Shown in pieces: positions 11,446 to 22,577 of a stretch of 64,000 nucleotides of DNA. Source of the stretch: Saccharina japonica (taxonomy: Eukaryota > Sar > Phaeophyceae > Laminariales > Laminariaceae); NCBI GenBank assembly GCA_008828725.1, contig MEHQ01001628.1:186001-250000 (forward strand). Direction: 5' to 3'. Numbering within the stretch: the stretch's first letter is position 1; every line of letters starts with the position of its first letter. Both the position numbers and the translations under genes were made by a program. Under the pieces are notes generated by a model. It saw nothing but the letters and a program-made list of their open reading frames with translations, had not been told where the DNA came from and did not search any database.

Positions 11446-12667
11446 ACACACTCGTTTAAACGTTTCAGAACTGCCCCCCGCATTTTGGGGACGAGCTACG
11501 TGAACTACTTGAAATACTTGAATTACCTGACTTAGTGTAGGACATTAATACTAAACGGCATTGCGAGCGAGATGAAAGATCAATCAGTACAAGGACGGGG
11601 AACAAAAACATAAAGAAGAAAGGCGTTGGTTGTAATTAATTTGCTTTTGCAATTCGGGGATACGACAGGTAAATTAATGAAGAAAAGCAAAATGGTATGC
11701 ACCTGTGTTGCTCTCCCTACAAATCACCAAAATGATGTATTTCCATAACGCCTAATATTATTGAAACCGGGATTTGGTCAAAATCAGCCCCTCACAAGGC
11801 AATTGGAAACGCTCATCGTTGTCCCTGTGTTCTCCCTACCGAGGCACCGGAGAGCCTCAGCATCAAGGCCCAAGCCCAAGTGATACTGGGTGTAGACAAA
11901 ACTGAAGCTACATTGGCGATGAGATTAGTAGATCTCGAGAATTCACGTCCGCTGTTGCTGAAAGCGATTTCGCAGCTCGAGCCGCTAGGTAGTCGCGCCG
12001 CTCGATAAGGCGATGTTCAACGAAGTAGTCGCTGTGCTAGACCAACATGAAATCGCCCAGAACTCCTCCTATATGCCTGCATAGACCCAAGGAAGAATAA
12101 CCAGGGTGGTGAAATTTCGGATTAGCACAACAGCGGCCGCAACCGACCTTTGTAGTGTGCCTTCAAAAACAGCAAAAAACGGCCAAAACGTACCAGATGT
12201 AGAGTACGAGGTCGTACGCACGAAATGTGATGCTGTACGTACGTGTACGAGTTCTCGAAAACATGCACCAACGGAAGTCGTCGCCATTTGAAAAAGCGGC
12301 GTAATTCAACCGCCTGGAACCACATTTTCAAACTTCAGCGACGTAGTCGCTGTTCGTAGAGGACGCGAAAACTGCTGCCGCTTTGCCACACAGTAGTGAG
12401 AGCACCAAAGAGCCCATCGCAGGGTGGTGGACTTTTTTATTAGCTGTGAGGCTGGAGCTAGAGCAGGATTACGAAATGTCCTATGGGAAAAAATACAGTG
12501 GTAGAGGTTCTTCCAGACGTTAGGCTGAAATACATAGAGCCAGAATCGAAGTTTTTTTGTGGGGAGAGCAACACAGGTGTATGCGCCAGTATGCGCCAAT
12601 ACATGGCGTACGTAACTACATGCACCTACCTATACTATTGATAGTATTATACCACTGCTACTACTTA
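11446..12667. other. Intergenic with one unexplained open frame
   Basis: Plus frame about 11760-12008 is open without ATG and ends at TAA, with a helix-like stretch (KAQAQVILGVDKTEATLAMR). It could be a lone exon or old element sequence. Nothing else supportable. Confidence 0.4.
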
Positions 12668-12803
12668 TGCTTGGCGCCTGAAGCCGACTCACCGACCCGA
12701 ACCCTAACTCTATGCCAGTGATCAGTTATCGGATGCTGTGCTTGGTAACACTCTACGTAAGTTGATTAGGCCGGCTTCGATGCTGTGCTTGGCAAGACTC
12801 TTT
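12668..12803. repeat. Dispersed repeat, inverted partner of 26300
   Basis: TGCTTGGCGCCTGAAGCCGA, CCGACCCGAACCCTAACTC, and two copies of GATGCTGTGCTTGG(C/T)AA(G/C)ACTC. Matches the complement of 26300-26525. Confidence 0.75.
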
Positions 12804-12822
12804 TTTTCCGTTCTTTTCTTTT

Positions 12823-13152
12823 TTCCATCCCATGTATTATCTTCGCCCTTCTATTATCTCTCCCTCTTTAGCCGTAACTCAGATCCGGGGTCACCAAGTA
12901 GGCTCTTCTCCCCCCTCCCTCCCCACTACGGTATATACGTGCCTTGCATTTTTATCGCGACAAGATTTCAGCACTTTCTTCCCTCGTCGACTCTCGTCAA
13001 AATGTACCTACCCACGCTATAATAGGCGTTCTCGACAGTTGGTGTCATTTGACAATAAAAATCTCCATACGGAGACTCGAACCCTCGACCTCCAACCTAA
13101 CTGGCTTCGTGGTTTTACTGCTATTAATAGACCACGGGGGCGACCGGCTGGC
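12823..13152 (-). mobile_element. tRNA-derived SINE, full-length copy
   Basis: Read on the minus strand: a tRNA-like head GGTCGCCCCCGTGGTCTA (A box) and GAGGGTTCGAGTCTC (B box); a body with the family core GTCGACGAGGGAAGAAAGTGC, TCGCGATAAAAATGCAAGG and ACCCCGGATCTGAGTTACG; and a tail ATAATACATGGGATGGAAAAAA. Pol III promoter boxes in the head plus an A-rich tail define a SINE. A CTATTAATAG word is inserted right after the A box. This copy is the best reference for the family. Confidence 0.88.
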
Positions 13153-13226
13153 AAATATGTTCATTTCGGCCACGTACAGAGTAATACTCAGTAGGTAAAA
13201 GAAATTAAATCGTGGTACATTTAGCT

Positions 13227-13270
13227 ATATGCGCCACTATTAATAATTAATATGAATAGTGGCGCATATA
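13227..13270. repeat. Perfect 16-bp hairpin with ATTAAT loop
   Basis: TATATGCGCCACTATT, 12-nt AT loop, AATAGTGGCGCATATA. The loop and arm ends resemble the CTATTAATAG word. Confidence 0.92.
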
Positions 13271-14633
13271 ACTTTCCGTACAGGTACGTATGATACTAAA
13301 AGAAAAGCCAAAAACTACCCAACACGCGTGTTTCTTCGCATGAACTGCAGGTACCTTTGACCAATTTGGGGTACTACCTGTAACTTTTGACTCTGGAAAA
13401 CGGTAGCGCATATCCCTCATGTTTAGCGCTCCTATCCACAACCACCATGCGGCGCGAGAGTGGCTATGAGTAGCTGAGTAGACACTGGGCAAGAGGAGGG
13501 AGCAACTCCAGCGGTGTGCACTGGTGTGCATCGGCAGCAATGGGAGGACAAGTCTCAGCGCTGTAGAGGTTCGAGACTCGTTCATGGATAGCGTTGTGGT
13601 GTGGGTCAGCAGCTGCTGTTATTAGTAGTTATTACTAATAATAGCAGCTTGCGCGACGGCGCTGCGCCTTGCCCTCCCGTCGATGGCAATGGTCTCCCCT
13701 CGTGCCTGGTCAGCCACCCTCGCGGAGATAGTGGGTATGGGTAAAATAGCACTATCAACAGGCGTGTACACCGGCCTAGCACTACCGTAGTCTGAACATC
13801 GTCCACGGCGAACCTAACTCGCCAATATGCCGTCGCTCACGGCCACACGACCAGATAGCCGTCATCCAGCACGTGACTATTCGAACTGCAGTGGAATGTA
13901 TCGAAATGGCCGCTAGATACGTAGTGGGTTACTGACACAGGCGCCAGCTCAACCATGACAGCAGGCGAGAGAACCAAACACCGAACAAGCAAAATGCATA
14001 CAGGTGCAGCACTTGTATGCTGCTCTGCACACACGCACGTGACCATACAAAAAAAAACTGAGAATAAAGTGTTCCTACTCATTCTATTATTTGTTTCCGT
14101 TGATGTGTTCACTGGGGGGGGCGCGGCAGAGGTAGTATCGACTCTTGACACCGTTTTGTTTTTAGAGTGGGAATGAGATGGCAGAAGGTGTGACATGGTC
14201 CCCGTATCAGTTTTTTATAGCAGAGACGGGAACTTGTTGTTACCATCGCCTTGAGCTTGCCTTGAGAACTATTTTTCTCTTTTCCTCTCTCGTGTCTTCT
14301 TTCTTGCTTTTTTTGCCTTGTTTCTCCCTTTGTTTCCACCCTATGCCGGTGTCTCTCTCTTTTTTCGTGTTGCCTCGCTCGTGCAGCAGTTATCTGTTCC
14401 TCTTGGGCACGTGTGCTTTTCGTCTAGGGGCGCTTCTGGCGCTTCTGGCGCTTCTGTCTCCCTGCGTCATTTGTATTCTGTTTCATTTCAGAAATTGTTT
14501 TATTTTGTCTTTTTTGTTCTTATTTCTTGGTTCGGCTCGTGTCGCTGTGTTCTCGTACCCGATACGTTACGCATCTCACTTGCTTTACCCATTAATTTGC
14601 GTTTATTTTGTTTTGGTTTTTCTCTGTTTCACA
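13271..14633. other. Intergenic, includes T-rich tract
   Basis: 14268-14633 is strongly T/C-rich. The 177-codon frame across it (14178-14711) codes hydrophobic residues only because of base composition. No gene recognised. Confidence 0.5.
13607..13650. repeat. Inverted repeat AGCTGCTGTTATTAGTA
   Basis: AGCTGCTGTTATTAGTA pairs with TACTAATAATAGCAGCT around a short loop, with one mismatch. Confidence 0.8.
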
Positions 14634-14742
14634 GTCTGTGACCACAGAATTTGTATCTCTCTAGGATTGGGAATCAGGACAGGCACTGGGTGTACTGATG
14701 TGGTTGAGTAGAAAGAACGGGTTTAATGTGAAGACAACAACA
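14634..14742. repeat. Dispersed repeat, copy 2
   Basis: TGTGACCACAGAATTTGTAT ... GGCACTGGGTGTACTGATGT ... GTAGAAAGAACGG ... ATGTGAAGAC. Partner of 11334-11445, same orientation. Preceded by a T-rich stretch (14268-14633). Confidence 0.75.
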
Positions 14743-15020
14743 CAACAACAACAACTCCACATGTGATCACTAATAGAGACGACAGCGAAGCAGGCAACAC
14801 GACTGCGCCAATCAGAAACCGAGGTGCTTCGTGGCCCGCGCCGCACGCTCGGTTAATTGGAGGACCATAGAGCCGCCCCGATGGCTAACGATGGCAGACT
14901 GGCGCAGGATCCGCCGAAAAACGAAACTCCGCACACGGTGGTTGCACTATACTGGTATGGGCTACGTACAGCGTACAGTATGACTTGTTTACTGTCACAG
15001 CGTCATAGCTCTTGCAAATA

Positions 15021-15376
15021 GCCGGTCGCCCCGGTGGTGTAGTGTGTAGTGGTACCCTCGAATGCTACAGTAAGAGTTGGTGCTGGAGCTCGAACCCCAC
15101 GTAGATCCAACCTTTTGAGTGTATTTGCAAAAAAAAAAAAAAGGAACCAACTGCTGAGATGCGCCTATTAATAGTAGCGTGGGTAGAGGCGCAAATCGAT
15201 GGAAGTCGACGAGGGAAGAAAGGGCGATGTCTTCTCGCGATAAAAACGCGAGGAAAGAACTGTAGTGGGGGAGGAGGGAAAAGACCCTGCTTTGTGACCC
15301 CGGATCTGAGTTACGACTAAGATCGAGAGATAAAAAGAAGGGAGAAGATCATAAATGGGACGGAGAAGAGGAAGAA
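15021..15376 (+). mobile_element. tRNA-derived SINE, full-length copy
   Basis: Head GGTCGCCCCGGTGGTGTAGTG (A box) and GGAGCTCGAACCCCACG (B box) at 15025-15102, then an A14 run. The body starts GGAACCAACTGCTGAGATGCGCC, has CTATTAATAG at 15165, the GTCGACGAGGGAAGAAAG and GACCCCGGATCTGAGTTACG cores, and tail AAATGGGACGG. Same family as the copy at 12823. Confidence 0.88.
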
Positions 15377-15621
15377 GAAGAAAAAAAAAGTGCCGTGCAA
15401 TCGGAGCATGATGCGCTGAAAGCCACGCGCGACGATAGCCACTGAAGGCGCATGTTTCCTCTTGTTTTTTGCAACTTTTTTTCATCTCTTCGTCCCTTGA
15501 TATTTTGAGCGGGGTGCTCTCTGTTCTGACATTCTGACCCAGGGTCACAGAAGAAACAGTATTTAGGCTTGCCCCGCTTGTTGCCGCATACTTATGAGCG
15601 TGTATCACATCATATCATATA

Positions 15622-15812
15622 CAGTAGTGGGGCCTATATAAGGCGACATGAATAAGGCGACCACTCGAGATGAGGCGGTCAAAATCGGCTGGCACGGCTG
15701 TAACTTTGAATGCAACTGACTTCGTATACGAATAAGGCGACTACTCGAGATAAGGCGGTCAAAATGTCTTGGCACGGGGTCGCCTTATATAGTTATATAG
15801 GCCCCACTACTT
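15622..15812. mobile_element. MITE with CAGTAGTGGGGCC-type ends
   Basis: About 191 bp with ends AGTAGTGGGGCCTATATAAG and CTTATATAGTTATATAGGCC(CC). The interior holds a direct duplication of GAATAAGGCGACNACTCGAGAT with GGCGGTCAAAAT. CAGT-type ends recall pogo/Tigger elements, but that assignment is weak. Confidence 0.65.
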
Positions 15813-16125
15813 GCATACACAATGTGTGTAATACCATACACAATAGCAAAACTGCCACCACACCTCAAGGGGAAGCACATAATAGCTCTAATAATACAGT
15901 AATACGCGCAGTAGGTGAAAGGGACGCGACGAGAGGAATCATGATATGATTGTGCATCACTACAATCGCTACAAAGGCTTTCATGATCAAAGTGAGTCTA
16001 AGAGCTCGTAAGGAGGTCGTTGTGTACCTTTTGGCAAAAAACAAAAAACGCCTCGTTTTTTGCTCGTTTTTTGCGGGGTGCGAACAATATTCCAATATTA
16101 TTAGTTCATAATCAGTCCGTTAAGT

Positions 16126-16212
16126 TTAACCCCTTAAGAACTGGTCCCACGAATTTGGGGACAAACTACTTGGAATTAGTGTGGAACCTTTTTTCAGTTC
16201 TGAATGGGTTAA
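16126..16212. mobile_element. piggyBac-like MITE, best copy
   Basis: TTAA-CCCCTTAAGAACTGG at the left and CAGTTCTGAATGGG-TTAA at the right; 87 bp with 18-bp imperfect inverted ends. The inner sequence CACGAATTTGGGGACAAACT is shared with other copies. No coding capacity. Confidence 0.8.
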
Positions 16213-17104
16213 GGACCTGTCCATCTGTGTGCGTGTCCGCTATTGCCCGTCTCTGGGCAGTATCGATTGTATCGACTGCGAGACCTGTACACACCAACCG
16301 TTTTCGACCAACTTGGCGTCTACAGACGCGGACGAGCTTGCGCTCTTAATAGCTCGTGGGCCTTGTTTCGTCACAAATCGTCTCGAGTTGGCCGCCGTGG
16401 GCGTGCTGCAGTGCAAGCGGTAAAAAGTTTATGTGCCGTAACATCTACACGTTTTTTTACACAAGCTGTGGGACTTTGTTTTGTGGGACTTTTTTTGGGG
16501 GGGGGGGATTTTGTTATTTTGAACTACAAAGCCTGTGAGATTTGTCTTACGGATTTTGATGTGTTTTGAACTACAAAGCCTGTGGGGTTTGTTTTTTGTT
16601 TCTTACTACGTACGACAGCTTTCTTCTAGCATACTTGGCGCCTGGTATTGTAAAATACGATGAACACCGCACACCGCCCATCTATTATACCAGAGGCAAC
16701 GTTGCCTCATTATTACCACTCTACAGTAGTATTAATCGCATACTGTAGTCTATACAGATTCCGAGTAAGAGATGGGAGATTTCGAGCCCGGTTACTTGTC
16801 AAACGCATTACGTGATACCGGAGCTACTATTACTATTACTTCATACAAAGTAGTACTGGTACGAACGGAAACACGTCAGGTTGTATTTCTTGTTTCAACT
16901 TATATACCATGTGCAGAAGCTTGCGTGGGCGACATCGTTTTGTACGTACTACAGTTGTAGCTGGTACACAACAGTATGACAGTATGACTGATATGATACC
17001 CTCTCGCTCCATCGATTAATCTTGACGGTCTCGCGGTGGTGTGTGTCACCGGCCATCGCCTTCAAACCAAACGAGCCATGGGGCAGTCCAACCTTCACGC
17101 TGTC
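16213..17104. other. Intergenic, nothing recognised
   Basis: G11 run near 16499; direct word TTGAACTACAAAGCCTGTG at 16518 and 16566. No gene. Confidence 0.5.
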
Positions 17105-17577
17105 TTCACCCGGGATACCCAATAGTGATACTGATAAGTGATACATACTGATAAGTGATACCCAATAGTGATAAGTGACCCAATAGTGATACACGGTGAT
17201 ACCCGATAGTGATGAGTGATACCCAATAGTGATACAGTGATACCCAATAGTGATAAAGTGATACCCAAAAGTGATACTCGTAAGTGATACCCAATACTGC
17301 AGTGATAAGTGATACCTGGTACCCAATACGTAGTGATAAGTGATACCCAATAGTGATAAGTGACACCCAAAAGTGATACTCGTAAGTGATACCCAATAGT
17401 GATAAGTGATACCCAATAGTGATAAAGTGATGACAAATAGTGATAAGTGATAACCAAAAGTGATACTCGTAAGTGATACCCAATAGTGATAAGTGATACA
17501 TACTGATAAGTAATAACATATCCAATAGTGATAAAGTGATACCCAATAGTGATAAAGTGATAAAGTGATAGTGCCAA
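17105..17577. repeat. Minisatellite of about 20-bp units
   Basis: About 20 to 25 imperfect units of GTGATACCCAATAGTGATAA with variants CCAAAAGTGATACTCGTAA. Because units vary in length, three frames stay open on the minus strand and give YHYWVSL-type repeats. These are not credible proteins. Confidence 0.93.
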
Positions 17578-17889
17578 AATGACAAGTGCTACGACAGAGG
17601 TGCACCTATTTTCTTTCTGGTAATTCCTGACTTGAGGATCTCCATATACCTCTCACCCAAACACTGACTTCGAGCAAAAAATGAAGGTGCATCAGCCGGA
17701 TGGCCTGATGGGTGTACAACGAATTAACACATACTGGCAAAACACACTACTACTACACTATTAATAATAGAATGGCGTTCCGACGATGTCGGGGAGAGGG
17801 GAGAGGTCCTTGGTTAAGGAGCCCTGGCAGTCATAACTATTGCCACAGAAGGCAAACAATTACACTATCAATACCTATATACGCGTCCA

Positions 17890-18003
17890 ATATTACGGGG
17901 GAACATAGTACATAGGACCCACGGTAGACATAAAAAAAACTACATATTTCACTATTTTTACCAACAATAATTGGTCCTACTGACTATGGTCCTCCCTATT
18001 AGT
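17890..18003. mobile_element. TTACGG-ended MITE
   Basis: Left end TATTACGGGGGAACATAGTA, right end ACTATGGTCCTCCCTATTAG, with CATAGGACC and GGTCCTACT inside. Interior reversed relative to the 22274 copy. Confidence 0.7.
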
Positions 18004-18826
18004 AACCGACACTCGTGCCAGTGTACTCCTACTGTAGTCCTGGCCCAGATAGCTATGACTGCCGAGGGCGATTCAGTGCGTCGGCCTGCTATTTAATAAC
18101 AAAAGTAACACCGCATGAAGTATATACAGCTGTAACTGCACCCCCCCCGTTTTTAGGGTATAAAGAAGTATCAACACTTGTGTCAACACTTGTGTTTAGT
18201 ATAGCATGGGATACTGCTTGTAGGGTATATAACTACAGTATATACTGCTGTAGGTAAAAACAAGTGTAGGAAAAGAGCTAAGAGATTGGAAGGGGAAGAA
18301 AACAGACAAACGTAAACCACAATCACACAACCACAGCATCGGCTATCATACACCAGAAGGCCATTACTACATTATTACAGGCTGCTGGGGTAGAGACTAG
18401 AGGGTGAGTCCGAACTACGACGGTACTGTAACGAGACGCACGACACGGGCAGCATGGAGCCACCCGAACTGCCGCGCGCTCACACCACTCCCCCTATTGA
18501 CAGCAAACTACAGAACGGTTTCATGAAACCGCAGAAGTTGCCATGATTTAGTCGCCGTACCCAGTGTGTGTGTGTGTGTCCTTCACAGTGTACCCGCGGC
18601 CGAAAAAAGGTTTATATGAATAGTTCATACGCCACCACAATCGCATACTGCAGAGGTGCGGTAGCAGTGTTAATTCATAGTGTTTCACGACTGCTGTGTT
18701 AGTGTTTCACGATTGTTCTCCCGTGACTGGTCTTTTCCAACGACGCAGAAAGAGAATGGGCATCGCACCCTGCTGGCACTGGCACCCTGCCAACTGCTCT
18801 GTCGAATCACTTCTTAATAAGACAGA

Positions 18827-18828
<2 letters not shown>

Positions 18829-18867
<39 letters not shown>
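18829..18867. repeat. 39-base poly-G run
   Basis: Thirty-nine consecutive G. Such runs are prone to sequencing and assembly length errors and can form G-quadruplexes. Confidence 0.95.
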
Positions 18868-18870
<3 letters not shown>

Positions 18871-19169
18871 CCAAAACCAACTATTAAAAAAAACGAAAAC
18901 AAATGTTGTTGTCTAAATTCGAACGGAAATTCCACCTCACTATGTACGAGTACAGTATATACCGGTAGTTTGTTTTTCATTCTGCCCTTTTTAGGAGTGT
19001 CGTGTCGTTTTCTCTTCTCAGTTCTTGTTAAAACCAGGCACTAACTGCTGTACGTATGATAATCTGAAAAACAACAACAACAACAACAAAAACCCAACAC
19101 TCTCAGTGTGAGATCTCGAGGACTTCGTCGAAAACTCTTTACATTTTTCATAAAGTTGTTACAAATACG

Positions 19170-19260
19170 TCGTCAGCTGTGAGTTCTACTGGTTGAGTGG
19201 TTGATACTGTACTCAAAATTGCAAGCTGCGTGATATGTACATCGGGCAAGCTGCGTACAG
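19170..19260. repeat. CAGCTGTGAGTTC dispersed repeat, copy 1
   Basis: GTCAGCTGTGAGTTCTACTGG, TTGCAAGCTGCGTGATA and ACATCGGGCAAGCTGCG. Shares its pieces with 20552-20755 and 23626-23703. Confidence 0.6.
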
Positions 19261-19713
19261 CACTTCGTTCGGCCGTATTAAATTATTCGATGTTGGCAAC
19301 AGAAGAGACACACGGCATCGGCAGCGTTCGGGCCGACATCGACACCATGCGAGAACGACAAAGACAGAACAAGCATAGCCAAAGACACAAAGGTACCGAG
19401 CTCGGATGGAGGCACCGAGGTCGACGACTACTGCTACAGAAAAAAAACGGACAGCTTCCCCAAAATACGCCGTAAACAATAAAACAAAAGACCAGGTACG
19501 CATACCAGGTACGCCGTACCTGGTACCTGGTGTGTGTTATACGTACATATCAGAGAGTGCATTTTGCTTTTGGTACGGCTGCATTTTTGCTTTGGGCACT
19601 TGCAATAATAGTGTTGTACGATCCGTAGGCGGCATCTATGCTTCTGAATTCGTGCTTGGTATGCTTTTTGGTGTGTTTTGCTCTTCCTCGGGGGGGGGGG
19701 GGGGGGGGCTCCT

Positions 19714-19721
19714 NNNNNNNN
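19714..19721. other. Assembly gap (8 N)
   Basis: Eight undetermined bases directly after a poly-G run and CTCCT. True length unknown. Confidence 0.95.
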
Positions 19722-20160
19722 ACAATGCCGGGACGGAGCGCGTTGGGTTTTCACCAACCAGGCAGACATTGCTTGCACCAAGCGCGAAACGCCGTGAGGT
19801 ATTGGGCGAGTCGCATGGAGGGTGAGCTGCATCCTGCTAAGAACCGCCTCTGAGGCGGACTTGCATATGGACGGTTCCTCGGGGGGGGGGGGCGGTAGCA
19901 GCTCGTACGCACTGAGTATTGGTCCTGCTGTCGCTGTCCAAGTGAGCGAGAAGGCGGGCATCGTCATCACCATCATCATCATCAGCATCATGGCAAGGTT
20001 CCACGTCGACTCTTATAGCAAGCGGGAGATATAGATATGCTGCCTCGACTTACGGTAGTAGTTATACCGTAGCAGGCGGGATATGTATATATATGTGCTG
20101 CCGCCTCGACGTAGGTGGTATTTCCCAAAAAAAATACCTGGGTACAAACATAAGTATCAT

Positions 20161-20503
20161 ATTTTTTTTTTGTCCATCCCATTTATTATCTTCGCCCTTC
20201 CTTTCTCTCTCCTCCCTAGTCGTAACTCAGATCCGGGGTCACAAAGTAGGCTCCTCTCCCTCCTCCCCCACTACGGTTCTTGCCTTGCATTTTTATCGCG
20301 AGAAGACTTCAGCCTTTCCTTCCCTCGTCGACTCGCATCGAATTGTGCCTACCCACGCTACTATTAATTGGCGCTCTCAGCAGTTGATTCCGTTTTTTAT
20401 TTATTTTTGCAAATAAACTCAAAAGTCCGACCCACGTGAGATTCGAACTCCAGACATCAACGTTCAGAAGCGTTCGAGGTTACCTCTAGACCATCGGGGC
20501 GAC
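20161..20503 (-). mobile_element. tRNA-derived SINE, full-length copy
   Basis: Minus-strand copy with a T-run and GTCCATCCCATTTATTATC at the left (its tail), the complete body, and a head containing a B box (GGAGTTCGAATCTCACG on the minus strand) and an A box (GATGGTCTAGAGG). The head-body junction carries CTATTAATTG in place of CTATTAATAG. Confidence 0.88.
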
Positions 20504-20551
20504 CGCATATACGATATTCATAAAAATATAAAAATGATACCAGGTAAACAA

Positions 20552-20755
20552 CAGCTGTGAGATCGAGGATCTCGTCGAACCTCATCTTGGCAAGCTGTGT
20601 GCTGTGTGTGATACTTGCATCGCGCGCACGACGAACGCGTTTTATCTGGCCTTATGCCTCATACCTCATGCAGGATACACATAATATATAATATGATATA
20701 TACGTCAGCTGTGCGTTCGACCGATTGAATGGTTGATACTCGACTATGCAAGCCA
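20552..20755. repeat. CAGCTGTGAGTTC dispersed repeat, two copies
   Basis: CAGCTGTGAGATCGAGGATC and TCGTCGAACCTCATCTTGGC with GATACTTGCATCGCGCGCAC, then a second start GTCAGCTGTGCGTTCGACCG at 20705. Confidence 0.6.
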
Positions 20756-21002
20756 CCAGTATATACCAATAATAAAGTGGTACGAGTACGTGGCACGTCG
20801 GCCCCGCGTGTTCGATCTATATGGTCCACGTAAATGTGACCTGGTATGTACCAGGTATGTGCGCATCCTATCATATGCACTTTTCATATTACACTAATAA
20901 TAGTACGTACTGTAGTTATATCCTTGTGTCCTTTGACTTACCCTCCCCTACGAACATCCCCTGTGTTTCTCTCTCCCTGATTTATTTTCTTTGTTTTCTT
21001 TC

Positions 21003-21622
21003 CTTTTATTTTATTCGCCCTTCTTTTCTCTACTGCTGTAGACTATCCCTCCTATAAATATTACGAGTACTATTAATAGTCGTAACTCTGGTAGATCCGG
21101 GGTCACAGAGCAGGCTCTCCTCTCCTCCCCCCTCCCCTCCCCCCTCCCCCCTCCGCAGTAAAGAAGTGCGTGCCTTCAATTTTCAAGGCGAGAGTAAAAC
21201 TTCATCCAGCCCTTTCTTCCCTCGTCGACTCGCGTCGAACTGCGCCTACCCACGCTACTATCAATAGGCGCTCTCAGCAGTTGATCTCTTTTCGTATACT
21301 TCTGCGAATAAATTAAATGATCACCACGGTGGGATTTGAACTCACGGAACCATTCTGTTTATAGCAGCATGTGGAGGGCTTAACCCCTTAAGAACTGGTC
21401 CCACGAATTTGTCCCTGAAATCGTGGGATCAGTTATTAAGGGGTTAAGAACTGGTCCCACGAATTTGGGACAAACTACTTGGAATTAATGTGGAATATTG
21501 TTTTCAGTTCTGAATGGGTTAAGCTTTTGTTTCACCCATCCGCCGGAGGATAAAAAAATAAAATAAAATAAAATAGCAGCGTTCGAGGGTATCATACCAC
21601 TAGACCACCGGGGCGACCGGCT
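21003..21622 (-). mobile_element. SINE copy split by a MITE
   Basis: SINE of the same family on the minus strand, from the tail side near 21003 to the head end GGGGCGACCGGC at 21622. The tRNA-like head is interrupted at 21380-21522 by a TTAA-flanked MITE, so the SINE is the older insertion. CTATTAATAG sits inside the body at about 21068. Confidence 0.85.
21380..21522. mobile_element. piggyBac-like MITE, compound, nested in SINE
   Basis: 143 bp: a short fold-back version (TTAACCCCTTAAGAACTGG ... CAGTTATTAAGGGGTTAA) fused to a complete copy that shares its TTAA and ends CAGTTCTGAATGGGTTAA. It is inserted in the tRNA-like head of the SINE 21003-21622. Confidence 0.78.
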
Positions 21623-22061
21623 GTCGCCGCGACGGGCTGACGCCCGCCTGTGCATGCCCGTAAGGTCGAGGGTGTATCCAAACCGAGGCCGTAAATGCGA
21701 CTGTACTGCCGCGGGGTGCATTTAGAAACTGCCCATGGCCGAGTCAGGTTGAGCAGAGGAATAACAACAATACCCTACGAGGACAACCTACGCATAGCTT
21801 TCAAGTATTAACAGGCTGAAAGCGCCACGGACCTCCGTATCCAGATGGATGCGATACAACAACAACAACAGCACTACGGCGGTGGATGCGAGGTCGATAT
21901 GTCGATATGTTACTCAGTCGTGTCTATGCCAGTAAGCTTACTTCGTGCCCATGGTACGTATCATTGTACGGTGTTAATAGCTCTGATATCTTGACTGACT
22001 TGTATTCTCGTACTCGTACGTATGATACGCCAGTCTGTTCGTTTTTCAAACTTATGTGCAG

Positions 22062-22121
22062 TAGGCAGCTGGCAGTAGGCAGTAGGCAGCTGGCAGTAGG
22101 CAGTAGGCAGTAGGCAGTAGC
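22062..22121. repeat. GGCAGTA/GGCAGCT 7-bp tandem repeat
   Basis: Eight or so units of GTAGGCA(GCTGGCA) in tandem. Confidence 0.9.
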
Positions 22122-22154
22122 TTTCACATGAGGCGTTATTTTGGAGAGGAAATA

Positions 22155-22207
22155 GGTCCGGCGTATGCTTGGAAGTAGTAGAAATAATTCCAAGCATACG
22201 CCGGACC
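22155..22207. repeat. Perfect 20-bp hairpin
   Basis: GGTCCGGCGTATGCTTGGAA, 13-nt loop, then its exact complement. Not recognised as the end of any element above. Confidence 0.95.
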
Positions 22208-22273
22208 AGCAACGACAGAACGGAGTTTTTTCCGAGCTCGTAATCCTATTAATACCAGGTACCAGGTACCTGG

Positions 22274-22382
22274 TATTACGGAGGACCATAGTAAATAGGA
22301 CCAAATATTGTTAGTAAAAATACGGAAACATCTAGGTTTTTGTGTGTTCCGTAGGTCCTATTTACTATGCTCCCCCGTAATA
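22274..22382. mobile_element. TTACGG-ended MITE
   Basis: About 109 bp with inverted ends TATTACGGAGGACCATAGTA / TACTATGCTCCCCCGTAATA, then AAATAGGACC and GGTCCTATTT inside. Edge TA on both sides suggests a Tc1/mariner-type target. Relatives at 17890, 22578 and 52211. Confidence 0.8.
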
Positions 22383-22463
22383 GTGTATGTAAGGGAAATG
22401 GAGCTCTCTCAGACGCTGATGGTTATTTTTCATACTACATGTTCTACATATAATATATAAAAT

Positions 22464-22560
22464 AGGAGGGAGAAGAGCCTACTGCTGTAGTGAAAACCCG
22501 GACCTGAGTTACGACTATAGAGAGAGAATAGAAGGGTGAAGATAATAAATGGAATGGGGA
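22464..22560 (+). mobile_element. SINE fragment (3' part)
   Basis: Plus-strand 3' end of the SINE family: GGAGGGAGAAGAGCCTACTG, GACCTGAGTTACGACTA, and GAAGATAATAAATGGAATGGGG. It lies between two TTACGG MITEs. Confidence 0.78.
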
Positions 22561-22577
22561 AAAACGGTACGTATAAT

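Larger units (their letters stand above)
18004..20160. other. Intergenic, runs and gap
   Basis: Apart from the poly-G run, N gap, a repeat copy at 19170 and CCAGGTACGCCGTACCTGG at 19504, I see no feature. A (CAT)n run lies near 19967-19990. Confidence 0.5.

Noticed and set aside
14178..14711. 177-codon frame coding a very hydrophobic protein
   Set aside because: The hydrophobicity comes from T-rich DNA, and its 3' end overlaps a dispersed repeat (14634-14742).
17105..17577. CRISPR-like array
   Set aside because: The units are contiguous without unique spacers and vary in length, and the genome is eukaryotic; it is a minisatellite.
17095..17605. Three long minus-strand frames with YHYWVSL repeats
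   Set aside because: They are products of the minisatellite; all three frames are open because of the unit structure.
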